Shown in pieces: positions 1 through 8,852 of a DNA stretch of 64,000 nucleotides (positions are counted from its first letter, which is position 1; each line of letters opens with the position of its first letter). The position numbers and the translations under genes are program-made. The notes under the pieces are model-generated. The model was given only the letters and a program-made list of their open reading frames with translations, did not search any database and was not told where the DNA came from. Origin of the DNA: Flavobacterium gelatinilyticum (GTDB taxonomy: Bacteria; Bacteroidota; Bacteroidia; Flavobacteriales; Flavobacteriaceae); contig NZ_CP114287.1 of assembly GCF_027111295.1 (NCBI RefSeq), positions 3,038,001 through 3,102,000 of the forward strand, in the 5' to 3' direction.

Positions 1-2
1 AT

Positions 3-410
3 GATACTGTATATGTATATCAAGAATGGATTAGAAGAAATTTTGATGATAGTATTTCTCAACCAAAAAGTAAAACGCAATACTATGGAATTATAAATTT
101 GAAAGAAAAATCAAAGTTATATGACTACATAGGGAGAGTCAATTTATTTAAATACAAATCAGAGTATTATGAAGACTACCTTGATGGAAGTTTATATGCT
201 CTAGAAATTAAGAAAAATAATAAGACTAAAACAATATTAGTTCATAGTCATGAAGTTCCAAAAGAGCTTGACTCAATTTCAGATTGGATTGGTAATATAA
301 AGAAACAACTCGTATTAAAAGAAACTGAGAAGCATATAAATTATGTAACTTCAAATTTAGTTTTTCCGCCACCGCCTCCATCACCTCCGATTAAAAATAG
401 TAACAATTAA
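3..410 (+). CDS. C-terminal part of an unknown protein, cut by the left edge
   Basis: The reading frame is open from base 3 of the window to the stop at 408-410, so this is the 3' end of a longer gene rather than a short ORF starting at the internal TTG near base 99. The visible 135 residues are charged and rich in Tyr, Lys and Asn, with no signal peptide or membrane segment in the part seen. The C-terminus ends in a proline run (about PPPPPSPP) followed by a short polar tail, possibly a linker that was once followed by another domain. I do not recognise a family. It lies 28 bp upstream of the first amylase on the same strand, so cotranscription is possible, but nothing ties it to starch use. 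Its codon use looks more AT-rich than the amylases. Confidence 0.6.
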   Translation, partial: DTVYVYQEWIRRNFDDSISQPKSKTQYYGIINLKEKSKLYDYIGRVNLFKYKSEYYEDYLDGSLYALEIKKNNKTKTILVHSHEVPKELDSISDWIGNIKKQLVLKETEKHINYVTSNLVFPPPPPSPPIKNSNN

Positions 411-438
411 TTCTTCAAGAATTTTTAAAATACAAACT

Positions 439-2301
439 ATGAAAAACCAAAAAACATCACTTATCTATAATTTACTCCTATTGGTTTTATTGTTTTCCGC
501 TTCTGCGAAAGCACAAATCCAAAAAGTAGAACCACCTTTCTGGTACGCAGGAATGAAAAATTCGGAACTGCAGATTATGTTCTACGGAAAAAACATTTCG
601 CAATACGAAGCTTCGGTTTCCAACAATGTTGCGATTAAAAATGTCGAAAAAACAGAAAACCCAAACTACCTTTTCATAACCATTGATACGAAAGATGTAA
701 AAGCTTCTGAATTAGTTTTTTCATTTAAAAACAATAACAAAGTTGCTTTTAAACAAAAATATACGCTTAAAGAAAGAAGAGCGAATTCTGCCGACAGAAA
801 AAGCTATGATGCATCAGATTTAATCTACTTAATCATGCCGGATCGTTTTGCAAACGGAAATCCGAAAAACGACAGCGATGCTTCTTTAACTGAAAAAGGA
901 AACCGTCAAGATCCAAGCGGACGTCATGGCGGCGATATCGAAGGAATCATCAAAAACCTAGATTATATTTCGGCTCTTGGTGCCACTACAATCTGGAGCA
1001 CACCTTTATGCGAAGACAACGACAAACAACATTCGTACCACACTTACGGACAATCTGATGTTTACAGAATTGACCCTCGTTACGGAACAAATGAAGATTA
1101 TGTTCGTCTTTCTTCTGAAATGCACAAAAAAGACATGAAACTGGTTATGGATTATGTTACCAATCACTGGGGAATTACACACTGGATGGTTAAAGATTTA
1201 CCAACAAAATCATGGCTTAATCAATTTGAAAACTACACACAAACACACCACAGACGTGAAGTAATTACAGATATTCATGCTTCAAAAATCGATCAGGAAG
1301 TTTGTGTTGACGGCTGGTTCGTGCCATCTATGCCAGACTTGAATTTAAGAAATCCTCTTGTTGCAAAATACTTAACTCAAAACGCGATTTGGTGGATTGA
1401 GTATGCAAATCTTGATGGTTTCCGTGTAGATACTTATAATTATTCAGATAAAACCGCAATGGCAAATTGGGCAAAAGCAATTACAACTGAATATCCTAAT
1501 TTTAATATTGTGGGCGAAATCTGGATGCACAATCAGGCGAATTTAGCTTTTTGGCAGAAAGACAGTAAAATTGGAGCAATTGAAAACTACAATTCAAACC
1601 TTCCATCTGTAATGGATTTTACGCTTCAAAGTCAGATCACTTCTGCTTTCAACGAAGACGAACCAAACTGGGACAGCGGATTGATCAAATTCTACAACAA
1701 TTTTGCGATGGATTTCTTATATCCAAACACCAATAATATTTTGGTTTTTGCCGAAAATCACGATACAGATCGTATGAATGATAAATTCAAATACGATTTA
1801 CCAAAATACAAGCTGGCAATGACTTTGTTGGCTACAGTTCGTGGAATCCCACAAATTTATTACGGTTCAGAAATTGGAATGGGCGGTGATAAAAGCAAAG
1901 GCGGAGATGCCGATATTCGTCAGGATTTCCCAGGCGGATGGGCTGGCGACAAAAACAACGCTTTTACAAAAGAAGGAAGAACTCCGGAACAAGCTGCGTA
2001 CTTTGATTTCAGTTCAAAATTATTCAGCTGGAGAAAAACAAACGAAGCGGTTCATTTCGGAAAAATGACACATTATATTCCTGAAAATAATACATATGTA
2101 TATTTCAGATATACAGATGCTAAAACGGTAATGGTAGTTTTCAACAACAATGCAAAAGAACAGGTTGTAAAAACAAACCGTTTCAAAGAAAGCATCAAAA
2201 ACTTTAAATCAGGAAAAGATGTTATCACAGGGAACGTTTTCGATTTAGCTTCTGAAATTAAATTGGAACCAAAATCAGCTTTGGTTTTAGAATTGGAATA
2301 A
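439..2301 (+). CDS. Secreted GH13 alpha-amylase / neopullulanase-type enzyme (SusA-like)
   Basis: Predicted to hydrolyse alpha-1,4-glucan or cyclodextrin bonds in the periplasm. The N-terminus is a signal peptide ending near AQIQ (about residue 25). Residues about 28-115 look like the cyclomaltodextrinase N-terminal beta-sandwich, followed by the GH13 barrel. All four classical GH13 regions are visible: DYVTNH (238-243), GFRVD with nucleophile Asp331, GEIW with acid/base Glu360, and ENHD with transition-state Asp442. A short beta C-terminal domain follows. The 620-residue length suits the SusA/neopullulanase group. A second GH13 gene follows on the same strand, suggesting the edge of a starch-utilisation locus whose SusCD genes are not in the window. 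Substrate preference cannot be read from sequence. Confidence 0.9.
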   Translation: MKNQKTSLIYNLLLLVLLFSASAKAQIQKVEPPFWYAGMKNSELQIMFYGKNISQYEASVSNNVAIKNVEKTENPNYLFITIDTKDVKASELVFSFKNNNKVAFKQKYTLKERRANSADRKSYDASDLIYLIMPDRFANGNPKNDSDASLTEKGNRQDPSGRHGGDIEGIIKNLDYISALGATTIWSTPLCEDNDKQHSYHTYGQSDVYRIDPRYGTNEDYVRLSSEMHKKDMKLVMDYVTNHWGITHWMVKDLPTKSWLNQFENYTQTHHRREVITDIHASKIDQEVCVDGWFVPSMPDLNLRNPLVAKYLTQNAIWWIEYANLDGFRVDTYNYSDKTAMANWAKAITTEYPNFNIVGEIWMHNQANLAFWQKDSKIGAIENYNSNLPSVMDFTLQSQITSAFNEDEPNWDSGLIKFYNNFAMDFLYPNTNNILVFAENHDTDRMNDKFKYDLPKYKLAMTLLATVRGIPQIYYGSEIGMGGDKSKGGDADIRQDFPGGWAGDKNNAFTKEGRTPEQAAYFDFSSKLFSWRKTNEAVHFGKMTHYIPENNTYVYFRYTDAKTVMVVFNNNAKEQVVKTNRFKESIKNFKSGKDVITGNVFDLASEIKLEPKSALVLELE

Positions 2302-2307
2302 ATTTTA

Positions 2308-2462
2308 TTTAAACACATAGAAACATAGATTTTCTAGCTCAATAAAGGCGTTTCACTTATTTAAACAAACATAGTTTTAGCCCGCTAAACTATGTGTAAA
2401 TGATCAATCATTTATTTAAATCTTTTCAAGATAAGTAAAGCCTATGAATCTATGTGTTTAAA
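2308..2462. repeat. Palindromic intergenic repeat between the two amylase genes
   Basis: The 286-bp gap between the amylases holds no gene. A 13-bp perfect inverted repeat (TTTAAACACATAG at 2308-2320, its complement at 2450-2462) encloses an inner hairpin (ACATAGTTT at 2369-2377 against 2387-2395). Just beyond lies a second small inverted repeat built on AATTCACGAATT (about 2477-2525). The words repeat about every 9-11 bases, as in other intergenic elements of this window. Confidence 0.7.
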
Positions 2463-2587
2463 AATTTTCCACCACAAATTCACGAATTTTTACTCTCTAA
2501 GATTGTCAAAAAATAATTCGTGAATTGCTTCGCCTATTCGCTATCGCTCGAGTCGCGGCTATTTTTTAAAACAAAAAATCCTGAATA

Positions 2588-4255
2588 ATGAAAAAATACA
2601 CTTTCCTTTTTTTATCTTTAGTATTCATAATTACGGGTTGTTCTGGCTCAAAATCAGTTACAATGAATAACAAGAATACTTCGAAAACACCTTTCGTCTG
2701 GGAAGGAGCAAATGTTTATTTTTTACTTACAGACCGTTTTTACAACGGCGATAAATCAAACGATTTAAATTTCAACCGAACCAAAACGCCTGGAAAACTT
2801 CGCGGATTTGAAGGCGGTGACATCATCGGAATCACTAAAAAAATCGAATCAGGATATTTCGAAAAATTAGGAATCAATGCTATTTGGCTTACGCCGATTG
2901 TAGAGCAAATCCACGATGGTGTTGATGAAGGAACTGGATTGAGTTATGGTTTTCATGGTTATTGGGCAAAAGATTGGACAGCTCTCGATCCAAACTTTGG
3001 AACCAAAGAAGATTTAGCCAAACTTGTAAAAAAAGCACACGAACGAGGTATCAGGATAGTTCTGGATGGCGTAATCAATCACACAGGACCAGTAACTCCA
3101 GAAGATCCCGTTTGGCCTTCTGACTGGGTAAGAACCGGCGTTGTCTGCGATTACAAATCGTTTGAAACAACAACAATGTGTACTTTAGTCGAAAATCTTC
3201 CGGATATAAAAACCGAAAGCACTCAAAATGTAGAATTACCTCCGTTTTTAATCGAAAAATGGAAAAAAGAAGGACGTTACGAAAAAGAAATTGCTTCGTT
3301 AGATGAATTTTTCAAAAGAACAGGTTATCCAAGAAGTCCGAAATATTACATTATAAAATGGCTTACTGATTATATTTTAGAATTTGGAATTGATGGTTAT
3401 CGCGCAGACACGGTAAAACACACCGAAGAAGGCGTTTGGGCCGATTTCAAAAAAGAATGTGATTACGCTTTTGAAACCTGGAAAAAACACCATCCAATGC
3501 AGGTTTTAGATCAGAATCCGTTTTACACCATTGCCGAAGTTTACGGTTATGGAATAAGCGGCGGGCAAGATTATGATTTTGGAGATCGAAAAGTCAATTA
3601 TTTCCAAAATGGCTTCAACAGCATGATCAATTTTGAATTTAAATGGAATGCTGGACAAAGCGATTATGAAACTTTATTTTCAAAATATTCCAATCATTTA
3701 AATAATGAATTAAAAGGATTTTCGGTTCTTAATTATGTTTCTTCTCATGATGACGGACAGCCTTTTGATGCTAATCGTGTGAAAGGTTTTGAGGCAGGAA
3801 CAAAACTTTTGCTTTCTCCTGGAATGTCGCAGGTTTATTACGGAGACGAATCCAATCGTTCTTTGGTTGTTGAAGGAACTCAAGGTGATGCAACTTTACG
3901 CTCGAACATGAATTGGAACGATATTCAAAATAATCCAGATACGCAGAAAATGCTTTCTCACTGGCAGAAATTAGGTCAGTTTAGAAGAAATCATCCTGCA
4001 GTTGGAGCTGGAGTTCATAAACAATTAAGCAGTCAACCTTATTTGTTTTCACGAATCTATTCTAAAGGATCATTTACAGACAAAGTACTAATTGGTTTGG
4101 ATTTACCTGAAGGACGTAAGGAGCTTTCTGTGTATTCTCTTTTCGAAAACGGAACTAAATTACGCGATGGTTTCTCTAATCAAGTAACAGAAGTTGTTGA
4201 TGGAAAAGTAATTATTGACAGCGAATTCGGAATTGTTTTATTAGAAAAGATTTAA
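2588..4255 (+). CDS. GH13 alpha-amylase lipoprotein
   Basis: Predicted surface- or periplasm-anchored alpha-glucan hydrolase. The N-terminus is a lipoprotein signal with a lipobox ending in Cys18 (IITGCSGS). No N-terminal carbohydrate-binding domain precedes the barrel. GH13 regions: DGVINH (160-165), GYRAD with nucleophile Asp274, IAEVYG with acid/base Glu317, and SSHDDG with Asp388. A long insertion (about residues 185-255) lies between the first and second catalytic regions. The 555-residue length is typical of alpha-amylases of this group. It lies downstream of the periplasmic amylase, separated by a palindromic repeat rather than a clear terminator. A SusG-like outer-membrane role is an inference from the lipobox alone. 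Confidence 0.88.
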   Translation: MKKYTFLFLSLVFIITGCSGSKSVTMNNKNTSKTPFVWEGANVYFLLTDRFYNGDKSNDLNFNRTKTPGKLRGFEGGDIIGITKKIESGYFEKLGINAIWLTPIVEQIHDGVDEGTGLSYGFHGYWAKDWTALDPNFGTKEDLAKLVKKAHERGIRIVLDGVINHTGPVTPEDPVWPSDWVRTGVVCDYKSFETTTMCTLVENLPDIKTESTQNVELPPFLIEKWKKEGRYEKEIASLDEFFKRTGYPRSPKYYIIKWLTDYILEFGIDGYRADTVKHTEEGVWADFKKECDYAFETWKKHHPMQVLDQNPFYTIAEVYGYGISGGQDYDFGDRKVNYFQNGFNSMINFEFKWNAGQSDYETLFSKYSNHLNNELKGFSVLNYVSSHDDGQPFDANRVKGFEAGTKLLLSPGMSQVYYGDESNRSLVVEGTQGDATLRSNMNWNDIQNNPDTQKMLSHWQKLGQFRRNHPAVGAGVHKQLSSQPYLFSRIYSKGSFTDKVLIGLDLPEGRKELSVYSLFENGTKLRDGFSNQVTEVVDGKVIIDSEFGIVLLEKI

Positions 4256-4260
4256 AAAAC

Positions 4261-4433
4261 TTAACCGCAAAGGTCGCAAGGAAAAAGCGCAAAGCACGCT
4301 ATATTTTTTTAGCCACAGATTATTGGATTAAAAAGGATTTAAAAATCTGTGTTAATCCGTATAATCTGTGGCTATATAATTTTTAATAAATTCCTTGTGA
4401 CCTTTGCGTAAAACTTTGCGACCTTTGCGGTTA
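4261..4433. repeat. Nested palindromic element of the AACCGCAAAG family, without an ORF
   Basis: Fills the gap between amylase and GDPD. Outer arms run 4261-4299 and 4393-4433; each is made of words such as AACCGCAAAGG, TCGCAA and GCGCAAAG about 10-11 bases apart. Inside sits an unrelated inverted repeat (4311-4330 against 4353-4373) starting AGCCACAGATTAT. The same outer words flank the GxxExxY gene at 22.7-23.2 kb, so this looks like a copy of that frame lacking a passenger gene. Confidence 0.75.
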
Positions 4434-4449
4434 GAAAAAAACTCAGAAA

Positions 4450-5127
4450 ATGCTAAAAATAGCTCATAGAGGTGCAAAAGCATACGAACCTGAAAATACA
4501 CTTCAAGCTTTTCAAAAAGCCTTAGATCTACATTCAGACGGCATCGAATTAGATGTTCACCTAAGTGCTGACGAACATATAATCGTAATGCACGACGAAA
4601 CCATCGACAAAATGACCAACGCAAAAGGTGAAATCAACAAATACACTTTAGCCGAATTAAAATCATTTCTAATAGCTGGCAAACTTCAGATTCCTACCCT
4701 AAACGAAGTTTTTGATTTAGTCGATAAAAAATGCTTCATCAATGTGGAGTTAAAAAACGCCGATACTTCAAAAAATGTAGTTTCGTTAATTGAAGAATAC
4801 ATCAATGAAAAAGGCTGGAATTATGACCATTTTATCATTTCGAGTTTTGATTGGAATGCTTTAACAGCGGTTCAAAAACTAAATCCAAATATTCCGATTG
4901 GTGTTTTAACAGAAGAAAATGTTGATGATGCTTTGGCTTTCTCCGAATCGATAAAAGCAAAAGCAATTCATCCCGATTTTCAGTTATTGAATAAAGAAAA
5001 CGTTCAGCAAATAAAGGAAAAAGGATTCTTGGTTTTCCCTTGGACAGTAAACTCCGAAGAAGACATTCAAAAAGTAAAAAGTTATAAAGTAAACGGAATT
5101 ATCTCTGATAATCCAGACAAAATATGA
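4450..5127 (+). CDS. Glycerophosphodiester phosphodiesterase family protein
   Basis: Likely hydrolyses glycerophosphodiesters to glycerol-3-phosphate and an alcohol. The GDPD signature is complete at the N-terminus: AHRG (His6, Arg7), PENT (14-17), ELDV (Glu33, Asp35 as metal ligands) and the catalytic MHDE (His48). The 225-residue length and the lack of a signal peptide point to a cytoplasmic enzyme of the UgpQ type. It overlaps the next gene by 4 bp (ATGA), so the two are translationally coupled. The ATG at 4450 is the first one after the palindromic repeat and places the HRG motif at the usual distance from the N-terminus. Confidence 0.88.
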   Translation: MLKIAHRGAKAYEPENTLQAFQKALDLHSDGIELDVHLSADEHIIVMHDETIDKMTNAKGEINKYTLAELKSFLIAGKLQIPTLNEVFDLVDKKCFINVELKNADTSKNVVSLIEEYINEKGWNYDHFIISSFDWNALTAVQKLNPNIPIGVLTEENVDDALAFSESIKAKAIHPDFQLLNKENVQQIKEKGFLVFPWTVNSEEDIQKVKSYKVNGIISDNPDKI

Positions 5128-6332
5128 TTAAAAATTTCGATATCATCATCGTTGGCGGAGGCGCTGCAGGATTTTTTACCGCAATTAATATTGCTGAGAA
5201 AAACCCGAAACTTAAAATCGCCATTTTAGAAAGAGGAAAAGAAGTCCTTTCTAAAGTCCGTGTTTCTGGAGGCGGACGATGCAACGTTACACACGCTTGT
5301 TTTGAGCCCAACGAATTAGTGAAGTTTTACCCAAGAGGCGAAAAAGAACTTCGCGGACCGTTTCATCAATTCTGTTCCGGAGATACGATTGAATGGTTTG
5401 AAAAACACGGTGTCGAATTAAAAATCGAAGAAGACGGGAGAATGTTTCCGGTTTCTAATTCGTCACAAACTATTATAGACTGCTTTTTAAAAGCAACTGA
5501 TAAACTCGGAATTAAAGTATTGACAGGACAAAGCGTTCAGTCGATTTTCAAGAAAGAAAATCACTGGAAAATTGATACTCAAAACGAAAATTTTGCGACT
5601 GAAAAACTGATTATGGCTACAGGAAGCAACCCAAAAATCTGGGAAATGCTTCAGGAACATGGTCACGCTATTGTCAGCCCTGTTCCTTCCCTATTCACTT
5701 TCAACATCAAAGATCCGCGAATTAAAGAATTGCCTGGTGTTGCAGCACAAGTTACCGTAAAGGTAAAAGACACCAAATTAAAATCGACAGGACCTTTGTT
5801 AATCACACATTGGGGAATGAGCGGCCCCGCAATCTTGAAACTTTCGGCTTGGGGAGCGCGCATTCTGCACGATAAAAATTATCAGTTTACCATTTTTGTA
5901 AATTGGTTAAATGACGTTGATTTTGAAGATGCAGAGAAAATCCTAAAAGACTTAAAACAGGAACACGCTAAAAAAGCAGTTTCTAAAAAATCTCCTTTCG
6001 ATTTCCCGAATCGTTTATGGGAAAGTTTGGTTTTAGCTTCTGGAATTGATGCGGAAACCAAATGGGCAGATTTATCTAAAAACCAATTGCAGAACCTAAC
6101 TTCACAATTAACAAAAGCCGAATTTAAAGTCAACGGAAAAAGTACTTTTAAGGAGGAATTTGTAACGGCTGGCGGAATCGATTTAAAGGAAATCAACTTC
6201 AAAACAATGGAAAGCAAAATTCACGAAAACCTTTATTTTGCTGGTGAAATTGTCAATATCGATGCCATAACAGGAGGATTTAATTTTCAGAATGCCTGGA
6301 CAAGCGGGTTTATTCTAGCTCAAAATATTTAA
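5124..6332 (+). CDS. NAD(P)/FAD-dependent oxidoreductase of the HI0933/YhiN family
   Basis: Flavoprotein with an N-terminal Rossmann dinucleotide fold (IIIVGGGAAGFF, glycines 11-16) and the family hallmark SGGGRCNVTH near residues 50-59. The C-terminal FAD-contacting segment reads AGEIVNIDAITGGFNFQ. The 402-residue length is standard. Members are called BaiN-like or aminoacetone-oxidase-like in annotation, but the physiological substrate is not established for most, and I do not assign one here. Its start overlaps the GDPD stop by 4 bp and it is followed after 6 bp by a HAD phosphatase, so it lies in an operon. Confidence 0.85.
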   Translation: MIKNFDIIIVGGGAAGFFTAINIAEKNPKLKIAILERGKEVLSKVRVSGGGRCNVTHACFEPNELVKFYPRGEKELRGPFHQFCSGDTIEWFEKHGVELKIEEDGRMFPVSNSSQTIIDCFLKATDKLGIKVLTGQSVQSIFKKENHWKIDTQNENFATEKLIMATGSNPKIWEMLQEHGHAIVSPVPSLFTFNIKDPRIKELPGVAAQVTVKVKDTKLKSTGPLLITHWGMSGPAILKLSAWGARILHDKNYQFTIFVNWLNDVDFEDAEKILKDLKQEHAKKAVSKKSPFDFPNRLWESLVLASGIDAETKWADLSKNQLQNLTSQLTKAEFKVNGKSTFKEEFVTAGGIDLKEINFKTMESKIHENLYFAGEIVNIDAITGGFNFQNAWTSGFILAQNI

Positions 6333-6338
6333 TACAAC

Positions 6339-6986
6339 ATGAAATTTAAAGGAATTATTTTCGATTTAGACGGCACATTAGTCAATTCATTAGAAGACAT
6401 TTCAGATGCGATGAACAAAGTACTTCAAGGTCTAAATTACCCAACTCATACTTACGAAACCTATCAATATTTTATTGGAAGCGGATTGCGAAATTTGGTT
6501 AGCAAAGCACTTCCTTCAACTAACAATTCAGACGAACAGATCGAAATTTGTTTTGAATGTATGATTAACGAATATCGCGAAATCTGCACGCTGAAAACAA
6601 AACCTTACGACGGAATTGTCGAGTTGTTAGAAAATCTGACATCACAAAACATTAAAATGGCCGTGTTCTCGAACAAAGCCGATGAATTGACAAAGAAAAT
6701 AGCATCGGAAATATTTCCAAATCATTTTGATACAGCGGTTGGTTTGAGCACAGAAGCACTTAAAAAACCAAATCCGTTTGAAGCTTTAGCAATTGGCAAG
6801 AAATGGAATTTAAAACCCGAAGAAATTCTTTTTGTAGGAGATTCTGATATTGATATGCAAACCGCAGTAAATGCCAATATGTTTCCTGTTGGGGTTACTT
6901 GGGGTTATAGAACAGAAGAAGAATTGAAAAACAGCGGTGCAAAACTGGTTGTCAATAGGGCTTCAGAATTGATTGAGATTTTATAA
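6339..6986 (+). CDS. HAD-superfamily phosphatase, phosphoglycolate-phosphatase-like
   Basis: Cytoplasmic HAD hydrolase with a helical cap (subclass I). Motif I is FDLDGTL (Asp9 nucleophile, Asp11 acid), motif II lies in VFSNKAD, motif III is the Lys of KKPNP, and motif IV is VGDSDID. The 215-residue length and LVNS after motif I resemble Gph/PGP enzymes, but small HAD phosphatases are promiscuous and the substrate is uncertain. It starts 6 bp after the flavoprotein and ends 2 bp before the Crp-like regulator gene, so all four genes from 4450 are probably cotranscribed. Confidence 0.85.
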   Translation: MKFKGIIFDLDGTLVNSLEDISDAMNKVLQGLNYPTHTYETYQYFIGSGLRNLVSKALPSTNNSDEQIEICFECMINEYREICTLKTKPYDGIVELLENLTSQNIKMAVFSNKADELTKKIASEIFPNHFDTAVGLSTEALKKPNPFEALAIGKKWNLKPEEILFVGDSDIDMQTAVNANMFPVGVTWGYRTEEELKNSGAKLVVNRASELIEIL

Positions 6987-6988
6987 AA

Positions 6989-7561
6989 ATGCATCTCTCA
7001 TTACAAAAACAAATCACAGCAATTGCCTCATTTTCTGAAAATGAAATCGAGACAATTGCTTCTTGTTTTGAATATGAAACCTTTAATGCCAAAGAATATA
7101 TTTCGGAAATGGGAAAAATCAGCAACAAGATTTTTTTCATTTTAAACGGATTGGCGAGAGTGTATTACTTAAAAGATGGAAAAGAAATCACAACCTATTT
7201 AAGCTGTGATGAAGGTTTTATTGCTTCGTATTCCAGCTTTATCAATCAGACACAATCATTTGAAAATATTCAGTGCATCGAAGATTGCGAAGTGCTTTCG
7301 ATTACTTTCGAAAAAATGCAGTTTCTGTATCACCAAATCCCGAACTGGGAACGCGTTGGAAGAATTTTAGCCGAACAGAATTACCTTTGCATGGCAGATC
7401 GTGTTTTAAAACTTCAAATGATTCCTGCCAAAGAAAAATACCAGACTTTTTTAGCATCGGCTCCAGCCAAAATAATTCAGCGAACGCCTTTAATTTATAT
7501 CGCATCTTTTCTCGGAATTACTCCCGAATCGTTGAGCAGAATCCGTCAGGACATTTCTTAA
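6989..7561 (+). CDS. Crp/Fnr-family transcriptional regulator
   Basis: Residues about 10-115 form a cyclic-nucleotide-binding-type beta barrel (ISEMGKISNKIFFILNG, then YLKDGKEITTYL). A short C-terminal helix-turn-helix follows (IASFLGITPESLSRIR, about residues 170-186). At 190 residues it matches the compact Bacteroidota Crp-like regulators that often sit beside the gene they control. No conserved arginine of the cAMP phosphate-binding cassette is obvious, so the ligand is unknown. It lies 60 bp upstream of a metallo-beta-lactamase-fold gene on the same strand, a plausible target. Confidence 0.82.
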   Translation: MHLSLQKQITAIASFSENEIETIASCFEYETFNAKEYISEMGKISNKIFFILNGLARVYYLKDGKEITTYLSCDEGFIASYSSFINQTQSFENIQCIEDCEVLSITFEKMQFLYHQIPNWERVGRILAEQNYLCMADRVLKLQMIPAKEKYQTFLASAPAKIIQRTPLIYIASFLGITPESLSRIRQDIS

Positions 7562-7621
7562 CATTTATCAAGTGGATTGAAAAACTGAATTCGAATCTTT
7601 GTCAAAACAAAATTTGAAAAG

Positions 7622-8287
7622 ATGAAGAATATTGCCAAAGACGTTTACCAAATACCATTATTCCCCCGAAACGCCATCAATTGTTACTTGATTGAAGATG
7701 TTTTAATTGATGCCGGAATTAGAACTTCTGCCAGTAAAATATTAAAAGCAATAAAAGGTAAATCTGTTACCCAACATGCACTAACGCACACCCACGCCGA
7801 TCATCAAGGAAGCAGTAAAATAATCTGTGAAACACTTAATATACCGCTTTTATGCAGCGAACCTGAAAAAGAATTCGCTGAGAATGGAAATGTAATTACA
7901 GAATATCCAAATCCGAATCATATTATATCCCAATTTCAGAAGAATTTCTGGGCTGGAAAAGGACATTTGGTTTCTCAAACTTTAAAAGAAGGCGACCAAA
8001 TTGGCGGATTTACGGTTATCGAAACTCCGGGACATTCTCGAGGTCATTTATCTTTTTTCAGAGAAAAAGATGGTGTTTTAATTGTTGGAGATGTTATGAC
8101 CAATATGAATCTTTTAACAACAAAAGTCGGCTTGCATGAACCTCCCAATTTATTCACTTCAGATCAAGAAACGAATCGAAAGTCGATTCTAAAATTGGCT
8201 TCATTACAACCCAAAATATTGTGCTTTGGTCACGGTCCCGTTCTGTTTGATAAAGGTGAATTTACTGAATTCATTAAGGGATTTTGA
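7622..8287 (+). CDS. Metallo-beta-lactamase-fold hydrolase
   Basis: Carries the zinc-binding signature HTHADH (His56, His58, Asp60, His61), a further histidine in ETPGHSRGH, Asp in VGDVMTN and a C-terminal histidine in CFGHGP, so both metal sites appear complete. The 221-residue protein has no signal peptide and probably acts in the cytoplasm. The fold covers glyoxalase-II-like, lactonase and thiol-dependent hydrolases; the sequence does not say which. Its position after a Crp-type regulator suggests a small regulated unit. Confidence 0.82.
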   Translation: MKNIAKDVYQIPLFPRNAINCYLIEDVLIDAGIRTSASKILKAIKGKSVTQHALTHTHADHQGSSKIICETLNIPLLCSEPEKEFAENGNVITEYPNPNHIISQFQKNFWAGKGHLVSQTLKEGDQIGGFTVIETPGHSRGHLSFFREKDGVLIVGDVMTNMNLLTTKVGLHEPPNLFTSDQETNRKSILKLASLQPKILCFGHGPVLFDKGEFTEFIKGF

Positions 8288-8331
8288 TAGTCTTTTTTCA
8301 AACTTGAAACAAGGAAAACCTAAAACAAAAT

Positions 8332-8808
8332 TTATTTATTCAACCACCAAATACTGGCATTCAGAACCGATGCGAATCCAACCCAGGCCAAATACGGAAT
8401 CAATAAATAACCTGCTGTTTTATTGATTTTGATGAATTTTAAATACGTTTCGTAAATCAGCAGCCATAAGAGTATAATCTCGATTAAAGCCAGCATCGGA
8501 TTTTTTAATCCGAAGAATAAATAAGACCAAATCGCATTTAGTGTCAATTGGATCAAAAAGAAAAGCAATGCTTTTTTAACCTCTTCGGTCTGTTCTTTTA
8601 TTCTGTCCCAGACTAAAGCTGCTGCAATAGCCATTAAAATGTAAAGCATGGTCCAAACCGGCATAAAAATCCAGTTTGGCGGATTAAAAACCGGTTTTTC
8701 TAAAGTTACATACCAAGTTGCAATACTTGGTTTTGTAACCACTCCGGCAGAATATCCTACTGTTAAACAAATTACTAAAGCTATGGCGATTTTTACGAAC
8801 TTATTCAT
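8332..8808 (-). CDS. TspO/MBR (translocator protein) family membrane protein
   Basis: Five hydrophobic helices within 158 residues and the family's Trp/Pro-rich loop (KPSIATWYVTLEKPVFNPPNW, split here as KPSIATWYVT and KPVFNPPNW), followed by VWTMLYILMAIAAALVW and NAIWSYLFFGLKNP, identify it as TspO. The family binds tetrapyrroles and influences stress and photo-oxidative responses; the exact role in non-phototrophs is unsettled. It is transcribed towards the metallo-hydrolase gene. Upstream lies a TATTTTTG -7 element and then the tandem palindromic repeat shared with the mvaD promoter region. Confidence 0.9.
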   Translation of the reverse strand: MNKFVKIAIALVICLTVGYSAGVVTKPSIATWYVTLEKPVFNPPNWIFMPVWTMLYILMAIAAALVWDRIKEQTEEVKKALLFFLIQLTLNAIWSYLFFGLKNPMLALIEIILLWLLIYETYLKFIKINKTAGYLLIPYLAWVGFASVLNASIWWLNK

Positions 8809-8827
8809 GGTATTAAATTTTGCAGTT

Positions 8828-8835
8828 CAAAAATA
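8828..8835 (-). promoter_or_regulatory. Flavobacterial -7 element for the TspO gene
   Basis: TATTTTTG on the minus strand matches TAnnTTTG and lies 19 bp before the start codon. No convincing TTG -33 box is seen at the usual spacing. Confidence 0.5.
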
Positions 8836-8852
8836 GTCAAAAGAAAAGTTAA

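Noticed and set aside
24..410. Complete short gene beginning at the TTG near base 99
   Set aside because: The frame is open to the left edge of the window, so this is the end of a longer gene.
439..4255. Complete starch-utilisation (Sus) locus
   Set aside because: Only two GH13 genes are present; no SusC/SusD pair or regulator lies in the window, so only the edge of such a locus can be claimed.
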